NCBI GenBank assembly: GCA_964518835.1
Contig: CAZFKU010000036.1
Coordinates: forward strand, 1 to 15,488
Direction: 5' to 3'
Source: AB-629-J13 sp964518835
Lineage (GTDB): Bacteria; Fidelibacterota; Marinisomatia; Marinisomatales; AB-629-J13
Length of the DNA stretch: 15,488 nt
Shown here: one piece after another, positions 15,391-15,488 of the stretch
Numbering within the stretch: the first letter of the stretch is position 1
How the letters are laid out: the number at the start of each line of letters is the position of its first letter
Translations under genes and position numbers: made by a program
Notes under the pieces: model-generated
What the model was told of the DNA's origin: nothing
What the model saw: only the letters and a program-made list of their open reading frames with translations
Database searches by the model: none

Positions 15391-15488
15391 TTATTTCAGC
15401 AAAATCAATTTCATAAAATCAGTGTAGTCTGCGGAGTTTATTTGCAGAAAATAAACCCCGGCACTCACAGGATTGCTGTGTTGATCTG
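15391..15488 (-). CDS. C-terminus of a secreted protein with a type IX-like sorting domain; rest beyond window
   Basis: Only the last 31 codons are present; the body of the gene lies past the right edge. The tail reads NPVSAGVYFLQI at 5-16 of the fragment, then a short polar stretch, and ends KLILLK-stop. The pattern (S/P)-x-G-x-Y-x-x-x-(I/L) followed some 10-15 residues later by K-(M/L)-(I/L)-(L/V)-x-K at the very end is the hallmark of the type A CTD sorting signal of the FCB-group type IX secretion system. The passenger domain is unknown. A perfect AT palindrome (AATTTTTAAAAATT, 15369-15382) follows its stop. Confidence 0.85.
   Translation of the reverse strand, partial: DQHSNPVSAGVYFLQINSADYTDFMKLILLK

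Overview
This window looks like a piece of an AT-rich, double-membraned bacterium of the FCB group (Fibrobacteres-Chlorobi-Bacteroidetes relatives). Candidatus Neomarinimicrobiota (SAR406) is my best guess, but nothing here proves it. The evidence is a type IX secretion-like C-terminal sorting tail at the right edge, several lipoproteins, a predicted outer-membrane barrel, the order ileS - DksA-type zinc finger - lspA, and an isoleucyl-tRNA synthetase with unusual signature motifs. No rRNA, tRNA, CRISPR array, insertion sequence or phage gene was found.

Layout. Nearly everything is on the minus strand, so transcription runs right to left. Left block (1-3866): ileS, a TraR/DksA-type zinc-finger gene 7 bp after it, and the start of lspA, which overlaps the zinc-finger gene by 4 bp and runs off the left edge. 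A 294-bp gap (3867-4160) holds a candidate ileS promoter, a degenerate dispersed palindrome and a weak terminator-like hairpin. Main block (4161-14470): pyrF, pyrE, a cyclophilin-FKBP fusion lipoprotein, a patatin-like hydrolase, dsbD, a TlpA-like thioredoxin lipoprotein, an M1-type peptidase with a predicted outer-membrane barrel, and a DegP/HtrA protease. These are separated by at most 59 bp and two pairs overlap, so they may be one operon. Right edge (14511-15488): a divergent intergenic inverted repeat, a plus-strand GNAT acetyltransferase, a strong bidirectional terminator, a previously unlisted 40-residue arginine-doublet protein on the minus strand, and the last 31 codons of a sorted, secreted protein.

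How the genes work together. pyrF and pyrE catalyse the last two steps of UMP synthesis. Most of the following genes concern protein quality in the envelope: proline isomerisation (two isomerase folds in one lipoprotein), electron delivery across the inner membrane (DsbD), a lipid-anchored thioredoxin that could receive those electrons (TlpA-like), a chaperone-protease (DegP) and a secreted zinc peptidase that appears anchored in the outer membrane. The left block joins translation (IleS) to lipoprotein maturation (LspA), and LspA would process the lipoproteins encoded upstream.

Most of the window is well-known biology. The points most worth a second look are the M1 peptidase with a D15/Omp85-like tail, the dual-family immunophilin lipoprotein, the deviant HIGH/KMSKS motifs in IleS, and the tiny RR-repeat protein.
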